Shown: piece after piece, positions 47,045 to 58,229 of the stretch
How the letters are laid out: the number at the start of each line of letters is the position of its first letter
Position numbering within the stretch: position 1 is the first letter of the stretch
Origin: Epiperipatus broadwayi
Lineage: Eukaryota; Onychophora; Udeonychophora; Euonychophora; Peripatidae
Direction of reading: 5' to 3'
Assembly (NCBI GenBank): GCA_028023455.1
Contig: JAQFVV010000181.1
Span: 2,412,670-2,476,669, forward strand
Length of the DNA stretch: 64,000 bases
Position numbers and translations under genes: made by a program
Notes under the pieces: generated by a model
The model's database searches: none
What the model was told of the DNA's origin: nothing
What the model saw: only the letters and a program-made list of their open reading frames with translations

Positions 47045-47442
47045 CTGAGAGCACTGCACCTAGATCTTAGGATCTAATGCAACCCTCCAGCAGCCACCTT
47101 TTAACATTACTTTACTACAAAACTATGAGAATGAAATTGAAAACATTGTTAATATCTTCAATCTAAGCCCAATAGCTTATATAGTCATATGGGTCTGCAC
47201 TCAATTCAGCACCCATACATTTTGGTGTCTTTGGCTCTTAAACAACCATAGTCACCACTATCCTATTAGGCAGGATTGGTGTTAAACCATCAAACATCAC
47301 ATGATCACCATCTCTATACTAGCATATAATTTGTTGTAAACAAAGGCAAAACCCCCCATACAGTAGTGCCACCCTGTGCCAAACAGAGTAATCAATGGAT
47401 GCCAGAAGGCTTGTGCATAAAATCCCTATCTAGTGCCTACTC

Positions 47443-47500
47443 ATCCAATATCCCCAGACTAGTTTCTGGCTTGTGGCCATCATCAGTGAGGAGCTTGGAT
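47443..47500 (-). ncRNA. Hammerhead ribozyme, family C copy 2
   Basis: Minus strand, all core bases present: CTGATGA, stem II TGGC/GCCA, GAAA, stem III ACTAGT, C17. The internal loop in stem I is one base shorter than in copy 3. Expected to be active. Confidence 0.92.
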
Positions 47501-48111
47501 CTGAGAGCACTGCACCTAGATCTTAGGATCTAATGCAACCCTCCAGCTGCCACCTTTTAACTTTACTTTACTACAAAACTATGAGAATGAAATTGAAAAC
47601 ATTGTTAATATCTTCAATCTAAGCTCAATAGCTTATATAGTCATATGGGTCTGAACTCAATTCAGCACCCATACATTTTGGTGTCTTTGGCTCTTAAATA
47701 ACCATAGCCACCACTATCCTATTAGGCAGGATTGGTGTTAAACCATCCAACATCACATGATCACCATCTCCATACTAGCACATAATTTGTTGTAAACAAA
47801 GGCAAAACTCCCCATACAGTAGTGCCACCCTGTGCTAGTATAGAGATGGTGATCATGTGATGTTTGATGGTTTAACACCAACCCTGCCTAATAGGATAGT
47901 GGTGGCTATGGTTGTTTAAGAGCCAAAGACACCAAAATGTATGGGTGCTGAATTGAGTTCAGACCCATATGACTATATAAGCTATTGAGCTTAGATTGAA
48001 GATATTAACAATGTTTTCAATTTCATCTCATAGTTTTGTAGTAAAGTAGAGTTAAAAGGTGGCTGCTGGAGGGTTGCATTAGATCCTAAGATCTAGGTGC
48101 AGTGCTCTCAG

Positions 48112-48170
48112 ATCCAAGGCTCCTCACTGATGATGGCCACAAGCCAGAAACTAGTCTGGGGATATTGGAT
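48112..48170 (+). ncRNA. Hammerhead ribozyme, family C copy 3 (inverted unit)
   Basis: Plus strand. Stem I outer ATCCAA (48112-48117)/TTGGAT (48165-48170) and inner TCCTCA/TGGGGA. Core CTGATGA 48127-48133, stem II TGGC/GCCA with loop CACAA, GAAA 48147-48150, palindromic stem III ACTAGT, C17 at 48156 with predicted cleavage before 48157. All invariant residues are present. Confidence 0.93.
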
Positions 48171-48272
48171 GAATAGGCACTAAATAGGGATTTTATGCAC
48201 AAGCCTTCTGGCATCCATTGATTACTCTGTTTGGCACAGGGTGGCACTACTGTATGGGGAGTTTTGCCTTTG

Positions 48273-49035
48273 TTTATATAACATTAATACTAAAAAGAAA
48301 AAAAAGATAGAATTGATAATTCCTCTTTTAATAGAGTAATTTTACCTTACATTAGGGGGGTTACTGATAAAATCAGTAGAAGACTATCTTGTTTTAATAT
48401 AAAGACCACTTTTCTCTACTGGCAAAAAAATTGGTGATTTTTTGTATAAACCTAAAGACAGAATACTTTTGGAACACCAAGGAGTTTATGAAATTCCGTG
48501 TTTCCAGTGCTCAAGAGGCTATGTGGGTCAGTCTAATAGATGAATTAATATCAGAATTAAGGAACATTAAAATGCTTTTCAACAAAAAATTAGCACATCA
48601 GTTTTTACTTTCCATTATTTAGAAACTGGTCACAAACCTAATTTTGACAATACGAAAATACTTGCTAATGTGGAAAAATATGATTTAAGAACCATGAGAG
48701 AGTCAATTGAAATATTAAAGAGACCTACTGGTTTAAATAGAACTGATGAAGCACAACGTATTCCAGCTATGTGGAAACCTCTCTTTTTATCCAATATTAA
48801 CTTAAAATTAACAGGTAAAAATACTGAGGAAAATAAACATTTTGGTAAGCCTCATATTGTGAATGCTGAACTGGAATCTCATTTCTCATCTCGCACACAG
48901 TCACGTCATTTGTTAAGATCTAATGGTTTTTCTTTCAAAAGTTAACCTTGAAAATGGCGGTTGCTATTCCGTTGAAATATCGGTGCTCAATGGAAAATAA
49001 TACCCGATATATCCCAAAAAGTTATAATTTATCTA
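48273..49035 (+). pseudogene. PLE-III direct GIY-YIG end and 3' terminus
   Basis: Downstream of the retrozyme the coding region resumes with KKIELIIPL and a frame-shifted linker. The endonuclease follows with a stop inside the catalytic helix region (about 48540). The final 91 residues (48670-48945) run RESIEILKRPTGLNRTDEAQR...SFKS. The 3' UTR contains GAAAATGGCGG and GAAATATCGG, and ends at TTATAATTTATC before (TA)n. Confidence 0.85.
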
Positions 49036-49089
49036 TATATATATATATGTTTCAGTAATCTATGATACAATTGTAATTAATATATATAT

Positions 49090-50400
49090 AAAAAATTAAG
49101 TTTGCAGTTTCTCTAGAAATAATGTGTATATGAAGTTGATGTGTAACATATGCTATATAAATTGCTTTCTAATATATCTATGGTTTGAGAGATTGGTCTG
49201 CCTTCTGGGATGATGGGTGGTTGTGAAAGGGTTGCAAATATGATGTATCTCATTGGAGACTTCAGTTATTTCCTGTTAACTTTCATATAAGCTGAGTTAT
49301 TTACTTATATTATAACTGAATTCTCATTTCATATTTAGAGGTTGTTGAAGTTAAAGGTCTGATTTGATCTACACCCCTCTACAAAGTGTTAAAAGATTAT
49401 GATACCATCTTGTATGAAAAGTGTAAAACTTATTAACAGTGTCAACATGGGCAAAGAAATCAAATATTGATACCTTTATGCCATCGCAGATACATTATTC
49501 ATTAAATAAGACTCAAAAAGACTTATTTAAACTAGCAATAATGTCTAAGTTGATAAATGATTAGTAATAGTTATTAATGCTTTTTTGTTATAATGATTTA
49601 CATTAATGTTTGTACTGCAGAAAATTTGAAACCTGTCAATTAAACTATGTTAAGTTGTTATCTAGATATTTACTGGACATATGATGAAGATATGTGTAAA
49701 AGTTTATGATCTGGGCCTACTGATGAATGCTGGTTCAGCATAAAATACAAATATTGTGATCATATGTCTTTGATCAAATGCATGTAAAAAAAAATTTAAG
49801 TTTGGAGTTTCTCTAGGAATAATGTGTATATGAACTTGAATTGCTTGACAAAGTGTAGGTTTTATTGTATCTATGGTCTAAGAGGTTGATCTGACTTTTG
49901 CACTGATGAATGGTTGTGATAAGATTACAAATGTGATATATAATAGCCTAATCTTATCAACACTGTGAATCCTAAATCTGTTACCAAGGCAACCTCTATA
50001 AATAAAAGGTGATAATCCACCTTTCACTCTGGTATAAGATATTACCTAAGACAAGAGAGTTGGCACTTTAACTATAACAAATTGAAATTTTTAAACTCAA
50101 AGAAATTTAAATAAACCTCATTAAACGGGCAAATATACCCTATTTTGAATTTTTTAAGCATTACCAAACTTAATTATTTACATAGTAAACTTCCTTTTTT
50201 TCAAAAAGCTATTGGTAATAGACCAAGGTTATCAACACAAGGAATCTTTTAATATGTTGCCAAAACAACTTTTATGGATAAAATACAGATATCCACCATT
50301 CATTCTGGTATAAGATCACATATATAAGAGTATTACTTTGACTGTAACGGATTGAGATTTTCAAATTCAAAAACGTTTAAACAAACCTCTAAAAGTGACT
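49090..50400. repeat. Mixed direct repeats around a hammerhead relic
   Basis: AAATTAAGTTTGCAGTTTCT (49091) recurs as AAATTTAAGTTTGGAGTTTC (49792) with similar following sequence (AATAATGTGTATATGAA, ATCTATGGT), a spacing of about 700 bp. A second pair repeats at 49980-50110 and 50250-50395 (CCACCTTTCACTCTGGTATAAG / CCACCATTCATTCTGGTATAAG), about 270 bp apart. The second pair could belong to the terminal region of the gypsy relic that follows. Confidence 0.55.
49702..49766 (+). ncRNA. Hammerhead ribozyme relic, family D-like
   Basis: TTATGATCTGGGCC...CTGATGA, a perfect stem II ATGCT/AGCAT with loop GGTTC, then AAAA (G12 lost) and ATATTGTGATCATATGTC. Outer stem I GATC..GTGATC pairing is partial. 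Core mutation predicts loss of activity. Confidence 0.65.
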
Positions 50401-50519
50401 GTTTATTGTTTGCTATCAAACAGATTATATTTGTCTATTTAATATAATTATTTAAAACCCTTATGAATTTAAACATCTCAATAAGTTACAGTCAATATTA
50501 ATATCCTAAACCAGAGTAA

Positions 50520-52690
50520 ATGTTGGATTTCCACAAATATTGTCTTGACAACAGATCAAAGATTCTTGGTGTTAATTATCTAGAGCTATTATTATGTGAT
50601 TTATATCCGTTAACCAAGTCCAAGACCTCAGGTCTTAAAATAAATCTAGAAAAATTCATTTTTGAAATTAAAGTAATTGGATTTCTGAGATATCAGATAG
50701 ACGCAGGTGGAGTGAACAAAAAAAAAGTCTTTTTGGAGATTATGACATCCTAAAATTGAGGATGCTGACATCTGAACAAAAATGTAGTCCATCAATAAAC
50801 AGTAAGCATTATAGAGCTATCAAAAAACTGAAAGATCTGATATCAGACACAATAGTATTGTTGGTGAATAGCCCATTTATGTTTGTATACTATAAATATA
50901 ATCATATCACAATAATAACTACCAAACAGGAATGTATATGGAGTGGACATTAGGAATTTACTAAAAGTCTTAAAAATGTTAAACAATATCTTGGTATCTG
51001 AAAAAAGTTATTTAAACAATAAGAAGAAAAGATGGAATGTGTGGGAGAGTTGTGTGTGAAGAATTAAATAATAATAATAAATAAGACAACAGAATTTCCC
51101 CTATAGTTATTAAATCGACCCTGGAAGAGTTCTGATAATAACTTATGATACACCTCAAGTTAAATAGAGTCTGTATTATCTCATGTGAATGATTATGAGA
51201 CTTAGTCCCCTATGGCATTTGTATCAAAGTATCTTAAAAGCAAGAAAAGCAATACTCAGATTGATGATAAGCTTTGATTGCAGGCATTAAAAAATTTCAG
51301 GATTATTTCTATGGTTGATCATTCACAATAAATATTGATTGTAAGACATTTCTGGAAGTTTTGCATCTATTAAAGTAATCCCTCAATATACTTCACCATT
51401 AATGCTGATGTAGTTCTATTTTTTTAGACTATGACTTCAAACTAAAATACATTGAATGAAAACATTCTGCATGTAAATGCTTTGTAGATTTCCTGCAGAT
51501 GGTGCAAACTATTCAACTCAAAAAGTCAATCAATTATTATGATAAACTTGGAAATAAATGCACACTATATTCCAAAGACTCTAAAGACTATTGAAATGGA
51601 TTCAATGGGGTTGTCCATACAGAGCCTACTGGACTTATAGGTTATAGATCTTTCAGTTCAGAATAGTTGCATTATCTAGGAATCAAGAGGTGTTATTCCA
51701 TCACTTGACCGAAATGAAAATGTTAGCTATATCTTATGTCATGTGGTCTATTTTTGGATGCTAACATTGAGTCTTTGATCCATCCCTGCCAGTATTATAA
51801 GATAAACCAAAACATGCCAGCAAAAGAATATTATGGTTGGTGGCCTGAACTTAAAAGTCCCTCTTCTAAATTCACATTGTCTTCACTGGATAATGGAGGG
51901 GGAAACTCTTATTAATAATTGTTCATGGATACTCTAAATGTATCACTACTCCAAGCAACTATTGAGGCTCTTAGTCAGCTATTTACCACCAATGACCTGC
52001 TTAAAACTATAATAACAGACAATAACACAACTTTTAAGTCATCTTATAACTTTACACTAACTAATGTTTGGCCCATTATTTCACCTTTAGAACAACTTTC
52101 AGAGTGAGAAACTGATTCAAAAGACTAAAGGAATGCTTAAAAAAGCTAACCCAGGTAATTGGAATACTTGATTCCAGTATGTTATGAGCACAGCATTTTA
52201 CACCAAGCACAGATACTGAAAAGGAAACATAATGACTATTCGACAGAGCTCTGAGGACTAACCTGTCAGATCTTACGTCTAACCACTCGAATGAAAAAAA
52301 TTAAAACAGAAGTACTAAAGTGCAGACAGATACCTGAGTTCTATGTCATATGAATATTAGAATCGTCAAATGGTGACCATGAGATGCAATTAAAACAAAG
52401 GAATTACAGACAGTGGTCATTCAAATCATACTACGGCCACAAAGACTAACTGAAGCTGAACTACTGGTTACGAGCCAGCAGTAAAAAGTTTACAAAGTTC
52501 AAAAATACTAGATCTGCTAATTATGACATTAGAAATGACGGCATGAGACCTGACTAGGTCTGCTGATGAAGACACTAGATCTACAAGTAAAGTCATCTGA
52601 CCTGGAGATGAAGCCACCACATTTACTGATGAAGACACCAAACCTGATGATAATGTAACCAGACCCTGAAGAAGCTATAAAGTACACCTA
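50520..52690 (+). pseudogene. Ty3/gypsy-like pol relic
   Basis: Broken frames in pol order. Near 50630-50730, GLKINLEKFIFEIKVIGFLRY matches the RT segment after the catalytic box. Near 50760-50950 is the RNase H entry region. At 51430-51500, YDFKLKYIE...FVDFLQ is the end of RNase H. At 51830, YYGWWPELK is the integrase zinc-finger region. At 51919-52107, TIEALSQLFTTNDLLKTIITDNNTTFKS is the integrase core with the Asp of DNGTxF. Acidic direct repeats (DEDT) occur near 52560-52650. No LTR pair was identified with confidence. Confidence 0.72.
50964..51125 (+). pseudogene. RTE fragment within the gypsy relic
   Basis: AGTCTTAAAAATGTTAAACAATATCTTGG and AAAGATGGAAT match 31697-31770 of the RTE copy (AGTCTCAAGAATGTTAAACAAC, AAAGATGGAAT), followed by a weaker match up to about 51125. 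Confidence 0.55.
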
Positions 52691-53676
52691 AGTGACTTCA
52701 CTCTCTAGGGCTAATTTAGTTGGGGTGATGGTGGTTATAGCTCAATTTACTGTCAAATAATGGACTTAACCAGATTCAATAGTATCTTGATTAAATTCAA
52801 AATTCGTTACTATAGATCAAAGCACATATGTTTAGATAAAATATAGCCAATAATAGAAATAGGCCAATAGGAAAAGGTGTTCACTGAATCCAATTTTTAT
52901 TATTAAAAAAAAGATTTGGCTAAAAATATATTTTTCATTTGGAGGTAAAGTCAAACAATAGATGTATGGGAGCTAACATATTGTTCCCAATATGGTTAAA
53001 GCAATGAAGCAAGTTCACTTCTAATTGGAAGCTGCTAGATACTAGACCTGACCTGAAGCAAGTAGTTATGGTATAACTGGAAGTATCACCATACTTAAAC
53101 TTGAGGCAGTTTCCACAATACAGTTGGAGATATTAGGCACCCTAGGCACACCTAGATGATGAAGTCACTTGCTGCAAAATAATTGCATGGCAACTATATA
53201 CGACACCTATCCAACATATCAGGAGAATGGTATAGTAGTTGTTTTATGTGAAATATATTTATTTGTTGTGTATAAGCTTAACAAATATTTAATCCTGCTT
53301 GTGGAAGTTTCTGTTTATATTAATTGAGGTAAACACTGTAAAGAGAGAAAAGAGAGGAGGGGGGAGCGAATGTATGCTTGACTTAACAAGTCAGTTTGCA
53401 AATATTAATTAAATATTATATATCCCAGCTTACATGTTCATTAAATCTTTAATCGACATTTATACTCACACATTACTCTTCAAATTCATGCTGTCAGAAA
53501 ATTTAACATTTTTTCCATCGCCTTGTTGAAAGCAAACTGTTTTCCTGTTGGTAATATAAATTAACTTCCAATTATGAACATATCACTTTTTTTTTTTTAT
53601 GCCCCCAACTGGCTGCAATACCATATACCATGTCCAATCCCACGCATCTTTCTCCATTTATGGACTCTCAGCACTG
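52691..53676. other. DNA without recognised gene
   Basis: Moderately AT-rich, with a purine-rich GGAGGGGGGAGCG block near 53356. No family recognised. Confidence 0.4.
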
Positions 53677-53943
53677 TTATTTATATAAAAGAGTTCTGAA
53701 TAAACCTGAATATAATTCCATTCTTTTAGAATACTTTAAAGGTCCAACGGCCATATATTTAAACGGTCTTTTGCTTCCATCACGAGCATAGACCACCATG
53801 ACTCTAAACGTAAAATCAAAGAAGTATGGCTTATAGCTAACAACACATACGCTATAAGCGCTACAAACCCGAAGAAGCATGCTTCTCTCCAAAATAAGTG
53901 GACTCTCTAATCCATTTTGCATATATTTAAGTATTTGTCGCAT
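53677..53943 (-). CDS. Unrecognised 88-residue open frame
   Basis: Minus strand 53943-53677. Residues are not low complexity: MRQILKYMQNGLESP, then a hydrophobic CSAYSVCVVSYKPYFFDFTF segment and a basic end (GSKRPFKYMAVG..KYSKRMEL). The local base composition is less AT-rich than the surroundings. It could be a host exon, part of an unknown mobile element, or chance. No splice-site or promoter evidence decides this. No similarity recognised. Confidence 0.25.
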   Translation of the reverse strand: MRQILKYMQNGLESPLILERSMLLRVCSAYSVCVVSYKPYFFDFTFRVMVVYARDGSKRPFKYMAVGPLKYSKRMELYSGLFRTLLYK

Positions 53944-54837
53944 ACATTTCTATCATGCAACTCATTTGCTATGATTATAAAAAGATAAAACTTCTCGAAA
54001 GCGCTCAGCTAATTAATATTACAACCTGTATTTAGCTTCACCATTGCCTGCGTTTTAGTGCATTTAGACAGATTACTTGTTTAATAGTGAAGTATACGTT
54101 TCTCTTATTCTTACATTATTATATGGATATAATAAAAAACTAAGTCAATTGACAAATTTATGGAGAAAAATTAATTGATATTATGTTTTGAACAAGGATA
54201 ATATTTTTTTAAAAAAAAAAAAGATGTAAGATCTTTCTTTGTTTTTTGATTTACTATAATAACAAATATATTGCAAATTATGTCTACAAAATTATTAATA
54301 AACAGTTATCATTTGTTATCACTTTGTAAAAAAGATGCATTTAATTTCATTAATATCTAATAAAAAATGTACAAAATAGTAATTAATGTTTATAAATAGT
54401 AATTAATGTTTGTAAAACATGAACACTAAATTGATAACATAAATACAAAACCCACTCAATTAATTGATTCATATTTTCAAAATGAACTCAAAACAAAGGG
54501 ATTAAAACAAGCATATTATTTGGTCTATTTATTTGCATTATATGTTTACAAAGTAATTGAATTTATTATATATTATTTAGCAATTAAAATGTGTAAGCTT
54601 GTTAAAGTTCTGATTTATGGTAAGCGTGTACTAAATTATTAATAAATACAGTTTGCTTTTATTATCAAATTCGTATTTTCACTTGTTAAATATATATCAT
54701 TGCGTTCCTTGTTATATATAAAAACTGTAACAATCAATTGTTTATGCTTTCTAATTTAAGCTGCTGAAAAGTCCTGTTGATAAATAAGTATATTCAATAC
54801 TACTTTAATTTTCCAAATTAAATATTTAAATATACAG
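53944..54837. other. AT-rich DNA without recognised gene
   Basis: Homopolymer-rich AT sequence; AATTAATGTTTATAAATAGT is duplicated in tandem near 54380-54415. Confidence 0.4.
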
Positions 54838-56060
54838 ATGTCATCATTTCTTTTATCATCATTATCATTGCCATCAAAATTATCAATCCAGGCAAGTGGA
54901 TTAATTTCTAAGAATTGTAGCCATTATTTTCCACAATCATCTAACTATCTCACCCATGGTCTCCTTTTAGATCTTTTACAATCTCTCAGGATCCAATCTA
55001 CTAGCAGTATGTTCAGTCCAGTTTCATTTCATTCTCATAATACTTTCAATCATTTCAGTGTAGCTGCTTGTTCTGTCATCCAAGTATTTTGTTTTTGATC
55101 TTTTATTGTTACTCCCAATATACATCTCTCCATATGTTGTTTCTGAATTGATTTTCTGTTAAGTGTCAGAGAGTTTCAGGTCCATAAATAAGAAATGTAA
55201 AACACATCTATTGAAAATCCTTCTTTTCAAATACATAGGTATTTTTTAATATTGAATTGTTTCTACCAAAAGCACTTCATACAAATTTAAATTTTTATTT
55301 AAAGCCATCCATCTGTCTTAATAAATATCCAAGATATTTGTTCATGATTATCAATTTATTTCCTTTTTCTGAAATTAATCCATTAAAATTACTTAAGTCC
55401 TTGTAATATTAATTTTTAGTCCTACCTTTTTACTTTCATCTGGTAACTCTTGCAACATTTCTTCAAGTTCTGAAGCATTATTTACAAAAGCAATTACATC
55501 ATTTGCAAAATCTAGATGATTTAAATAATAGTCTTTTTTTTTTTTTATCTTTCCATTTTTTTTTTTTTTCAAACTTTATTGAGGAATTATACAATGGTTA
55601 CATTGGTTTTACATATTGTTACTATGGATTATACAGATTATTACAATGATTTATATGCATGTATTATAAAGTTCTGTGGTGTTGTGTTCAGGCGTAATCT
55701 TAGAGTACTTCTTCACTGGGTAGATCAACTAGGGCCCATGTGTTTTCTGCAATGTTAAGGTAGGCTGCGGAAAAGTCTGTTTTGCGAATTTTATTCAGCA
55801 TATGATAGAAGGCTGTCTCAATGTTCGGGTATTCAGACTTGCTTATGACCAGCTTACATTGAAGAGACCAGATTGTAAAGTTCACAAATGTTGCCAGTCT
55901 AAGATGTGCATAAGTTCCTTGTTCTATCACATTGGTCAGAGACAAAGAATTGTGGGTTTGGTTCTTGAATCGGTTCCGTATTGCTGATTGGAGCTTTTGT
56001 GGAATTGGGCAGTTTGTTAGCGTATCTTTCCATTTTAATTCAGAAATTTTTTTTTTGAAA
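54838..56060 (-). pseudogene. RTE LINE relic split by a LINE-A insertion
   Basis: Minus strand. The 3' end at 54838-54870 is a degenerate (ATC)n, the inverse of the (GAT)n RTE tail. Upstream pieces match the RTE protein end (WIDPERL.., VRWMDE-like) and, near 55430-55520, the FANNASELEEMLQEL block. The match resumes after the insertion at 56023. Heavily mutated. Confidence 0.65.
55546..56036 (-). mobile_element. 5'-truncated LINE-A-like insertion with 14-bp TSD
   Basis: The direct repeat TATCTTTCCATTTT (55546-55559 and 56023-56036) brackets about 463 bp. On the minus strand, frame 55945-55700 encodes the end of a LINE protein (TFVNFTIWSLQCKLVI, AENTWALVDL), followed by AATAAAGTTTG and poly(A) at 55575-55560. 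It interrupts an RTE relic. Confidence 0.88.
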
Positions 56061-56210
56061 TATGAATTATTTCTACAGCACAGGCTTTTTCATACCTGCA
56101 CTTATATATGTAATATATAGGGGATTTGAACTAGACTTTTACACGACCCTCAAACATTTATGCTATCTCATACCACTAATACACTTGATCACACACATGT
56201 CAAAAAGATA

Positions 56211-56271
56211 AACAATCACCAATATACATAGTTCATGCTAAACCAGAACTTGTCAGTTGGTCCAGATTATC
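56211..56271 (-). ncRNA. Hammerhead ribozyme relic, family A
   Basis: Minus strand: GATAATCTGGACCAA, then CTGACAA in place of CTGATGA, stem II TTCTGGTTTAGCA, GAACTA in place of GAAATA, and TTGGTGATTG. Two core changes; dead. Confidence 0.7.
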
Positions 56272-56506
56272 ATCTTCACACATACATAAAATCAAAGCTC
56301 AGCCTACCTTAAAATAGCCAATCTTCATACTTTAATGGACAGGCTTCAAACCACTCTACCCCACAACTTTCAGTCATCCATTTCATTAAAAATCTGATGA
56401 TGGAATAAAAGTTGTGAGGTGGAATCGTTTGAAGCCTGTCCATTAAAGTATGAGGATTTGCTATCTTAATGTAAGCTGAGCTTTGATTGTATATATGTGT
56501 AGAGAT

Positions 56507-56566
56507 GATAATTTAACCAAATGATGAGTGCTGGTTTAGCATAAAATACATATATTGGTGATTATT
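56507..56566 (+). ncRNA. Hammerhead ribozyme relic, family A
   Basis: GATAAT...ACCAA, then ATGATGA (C3 lost), stem II GTGCT/AGCAT with loop GGTTT, AAAA (G12 lost), TATATTGGTGATTATT. Stems preserved, core damaged. Confidence 0.72.
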
Positions 56567-56799
56567 TGTCTTTTTGACAAGTGTGTGATCAAGTGTATCA
56601 GCAGCATGAGATAGCATGGATGGTTGAGGGTCATGTGAAAGTCTGAGTTCAAAATATTTTTTTGTAAAATTGCTGGAAATGATTTGGAAACTTGAAATCA
56701 TGTTGTTGTATACTGTTATCAATCCTATTCTTATTAATTCCCCTTGTAAAATAAGCACTCCTATTTAGTTCAGTTTATGCTTGCATTTTTTTTAAAGTT

Positions 56800-58090
56800 G
56801 GAAAAAATGCTGATGTTCAAAATGTCAATATCTATCTTATTGGCCTTTATATTTCATAGACTGGATCTTTGTTTCAAGTGTGACCATGTGGCTGCAAATA
56901 TATCTGGTTGAGCTAGGATGCTGTCTCTTTTTCTTAACAGTTCTAGTTTTATTGAATATGTTGCTGGGTGGTATCGAGGGTTATTGGCAAGTGCAAAAGT
57001 GCATCTGGTGCACCAGTAGGCATAAAGGCTGTATGTTGCTGCATGAATAGCAAGGTTGTTGCCTTTTTTAAACGTATTTATTATTTCATCAATTGAAATG
57101 ATAGCCTTTCTGTATGTGGTAAACATTGTGCGATGTATTGTTTCTAGGGCACTGCAGGAATGAAGAAAATGATCTTGTGTCTCTTCTTCTCTATGACATA
57201 GCCCACACATGGGGTCTATATTTGTATAGAATCTACGAAATCTAAGGAAATGGGTTGTGGGTAGAGCATTGAGATTAAGCTTAAGTAGAAAATCAAATAA
57301 TTTTGGTTCTAATGACCATTTTCTGAATTGTTGCAGTAGTTGCCTGTTGTCTATTCCAAGAACTGATGGTTGTAGATTAGGTGTCTGGTTTGGATATAGT
57401 ATATTATAAATGTCCCAGTATGTATACTTGTTGTCATTATTGAGTGATATTTTGTTGTATATTGGCTTGAGTTCTTCAATCAGTGTGGATAGATATCCAT
57501 ATGAAGGGGGTGGTCTGTCTGTGGGTATTATACTGATTACACACTCCAGGTCTGGAAATCTTTTTATGGTTGCTGTTATTAGATTTACTGATTTCTGCGT
57601 GTAAAAAACATTGATTGTATGGAGTCCAAGTCCATTGCTATGTGGTGTTCTGCTCAGATTTTTTAAAGATATTGCCACTGTCTTTCTCTTCCATATTAGT
57701 TTGTTACAGATTGATGAGATTTTAGATATGAATGTTTTTGCAAATTTTATTATAGGTGTATAGTATGTAATTTTTGTAATTATAAGTTGATTAAATAGTG
57801 CTACCTTTGCATATATTGACAGGTATGACTTTTCAAGTGAGGCTGTGATTTTTTCAGCATCTTTTTTTAATTTATTTTGAATTTTTTGCCTCATTCCATT
57901 GGTTCCAAGGTAGAATGGGAAACCAAGGAAAGCAGATGGTTTACCATTAAACATCTCTGTACAGTGCTTGCCTGTGTATATTGACCATGCAGCAGTTTTA
58001 TTATTGCTGTTACTAATACTACCATTATTATTACTCCTCTGGAAATTTAGCTTTTTTGTTTTTAAAAATTCATTTATCCCACTGTTTCCC
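56800..58090 (-). pseudogene. LINE-A C-terminal half, largely open
   Basis: Minus strand. A single open frame of 366 residues (57954-56854), extending upstream in frame to about 58085 (INEFLKTKKLNFQ, KTAAWSIYTGK). Domains: post-RT region AFLGFPFYLG, IITKITYYTPII, IWKRKTVAISLKNL, the IPTDRPPP block, DFLLKLNLNALPT, the zinc knuckle CGLC-X9-H-X4-C at about residues 255-272, YAYWCTRC, and AATWSHL at the end. RT catalytic blocks are missing by 5' truncation. It is the best-preserved copy of this domain and the reference for the other LINE-A pieces. Confidence 0.85.
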
Positions 58091-58229
58091 AGGACATAAT
58101 ATATCAGAAATGTTGGATATATAAATATTTCATTTGATGGTATTACTTTTAAAACAAGGTTGAATAAAGATGGGAGAAATATGAGTATTAAATAAAAATT
58201 GGAAAGTAAAAAAGCATTTTTTAGGATTG

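Larger units (their letters stand above)
46829..48286. mobile_element. Hammerhead retrozyme-like element, family C (unit 457 bp)
   Basis: The 14-base TSD TTTATATAACATTA (46829-46842 and 48273-48286) shows insertion into PLE-III. About 46843-47834 holds 2.2 direct units (CATGATCACCATCT at 46843, 47300 and 47756). About 47832-48272 is an almost complete unit in inverse orientation, joined through a TGTGC microhomology. Each unit has one hammerhead. Units differ by only a few percent by eye, so the insertion is recent. No open frame of note, no poly(A). Ends lie 157 nt or more from the ribozyme cleavage sites. Confidence 0.93.
45245..49035 (+). mobile_element. PLE-III: Penelope-like element with inverted tail, split by a retrozyme
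   Basis: Order: (TA)n; inverted 3' tail (45250-45925, minus strand); direct body from inside the RT (45926) to the GIY-YIG end and 3' terminus (about 49030); (TA)n. An insertion of 1430 bp with TSD sits at 46843-48272. 5'-truncated. Both terminal parts carry the same last 100 bp (GTTTTCACGG... / ...GTTATAATTTATC), making 0.67-kb inverted ends around the body. Confidence 0.9.
56110..56660. mobile_element. Family A hammerhead element in inverted form
   Basis: The left half (minus sense) and right half (plus sense) are near mirror copies around 56390. CAGGCTTCAAACCACTC...TTTGAAGCCTG and GATTATCATC / GATGATAAT blocks lie symmetrically. Each half has one ribozyme relic. Ends match the 34.05-kb fragment and the 27-kb tandem copy. 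Confidence 0.8.
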
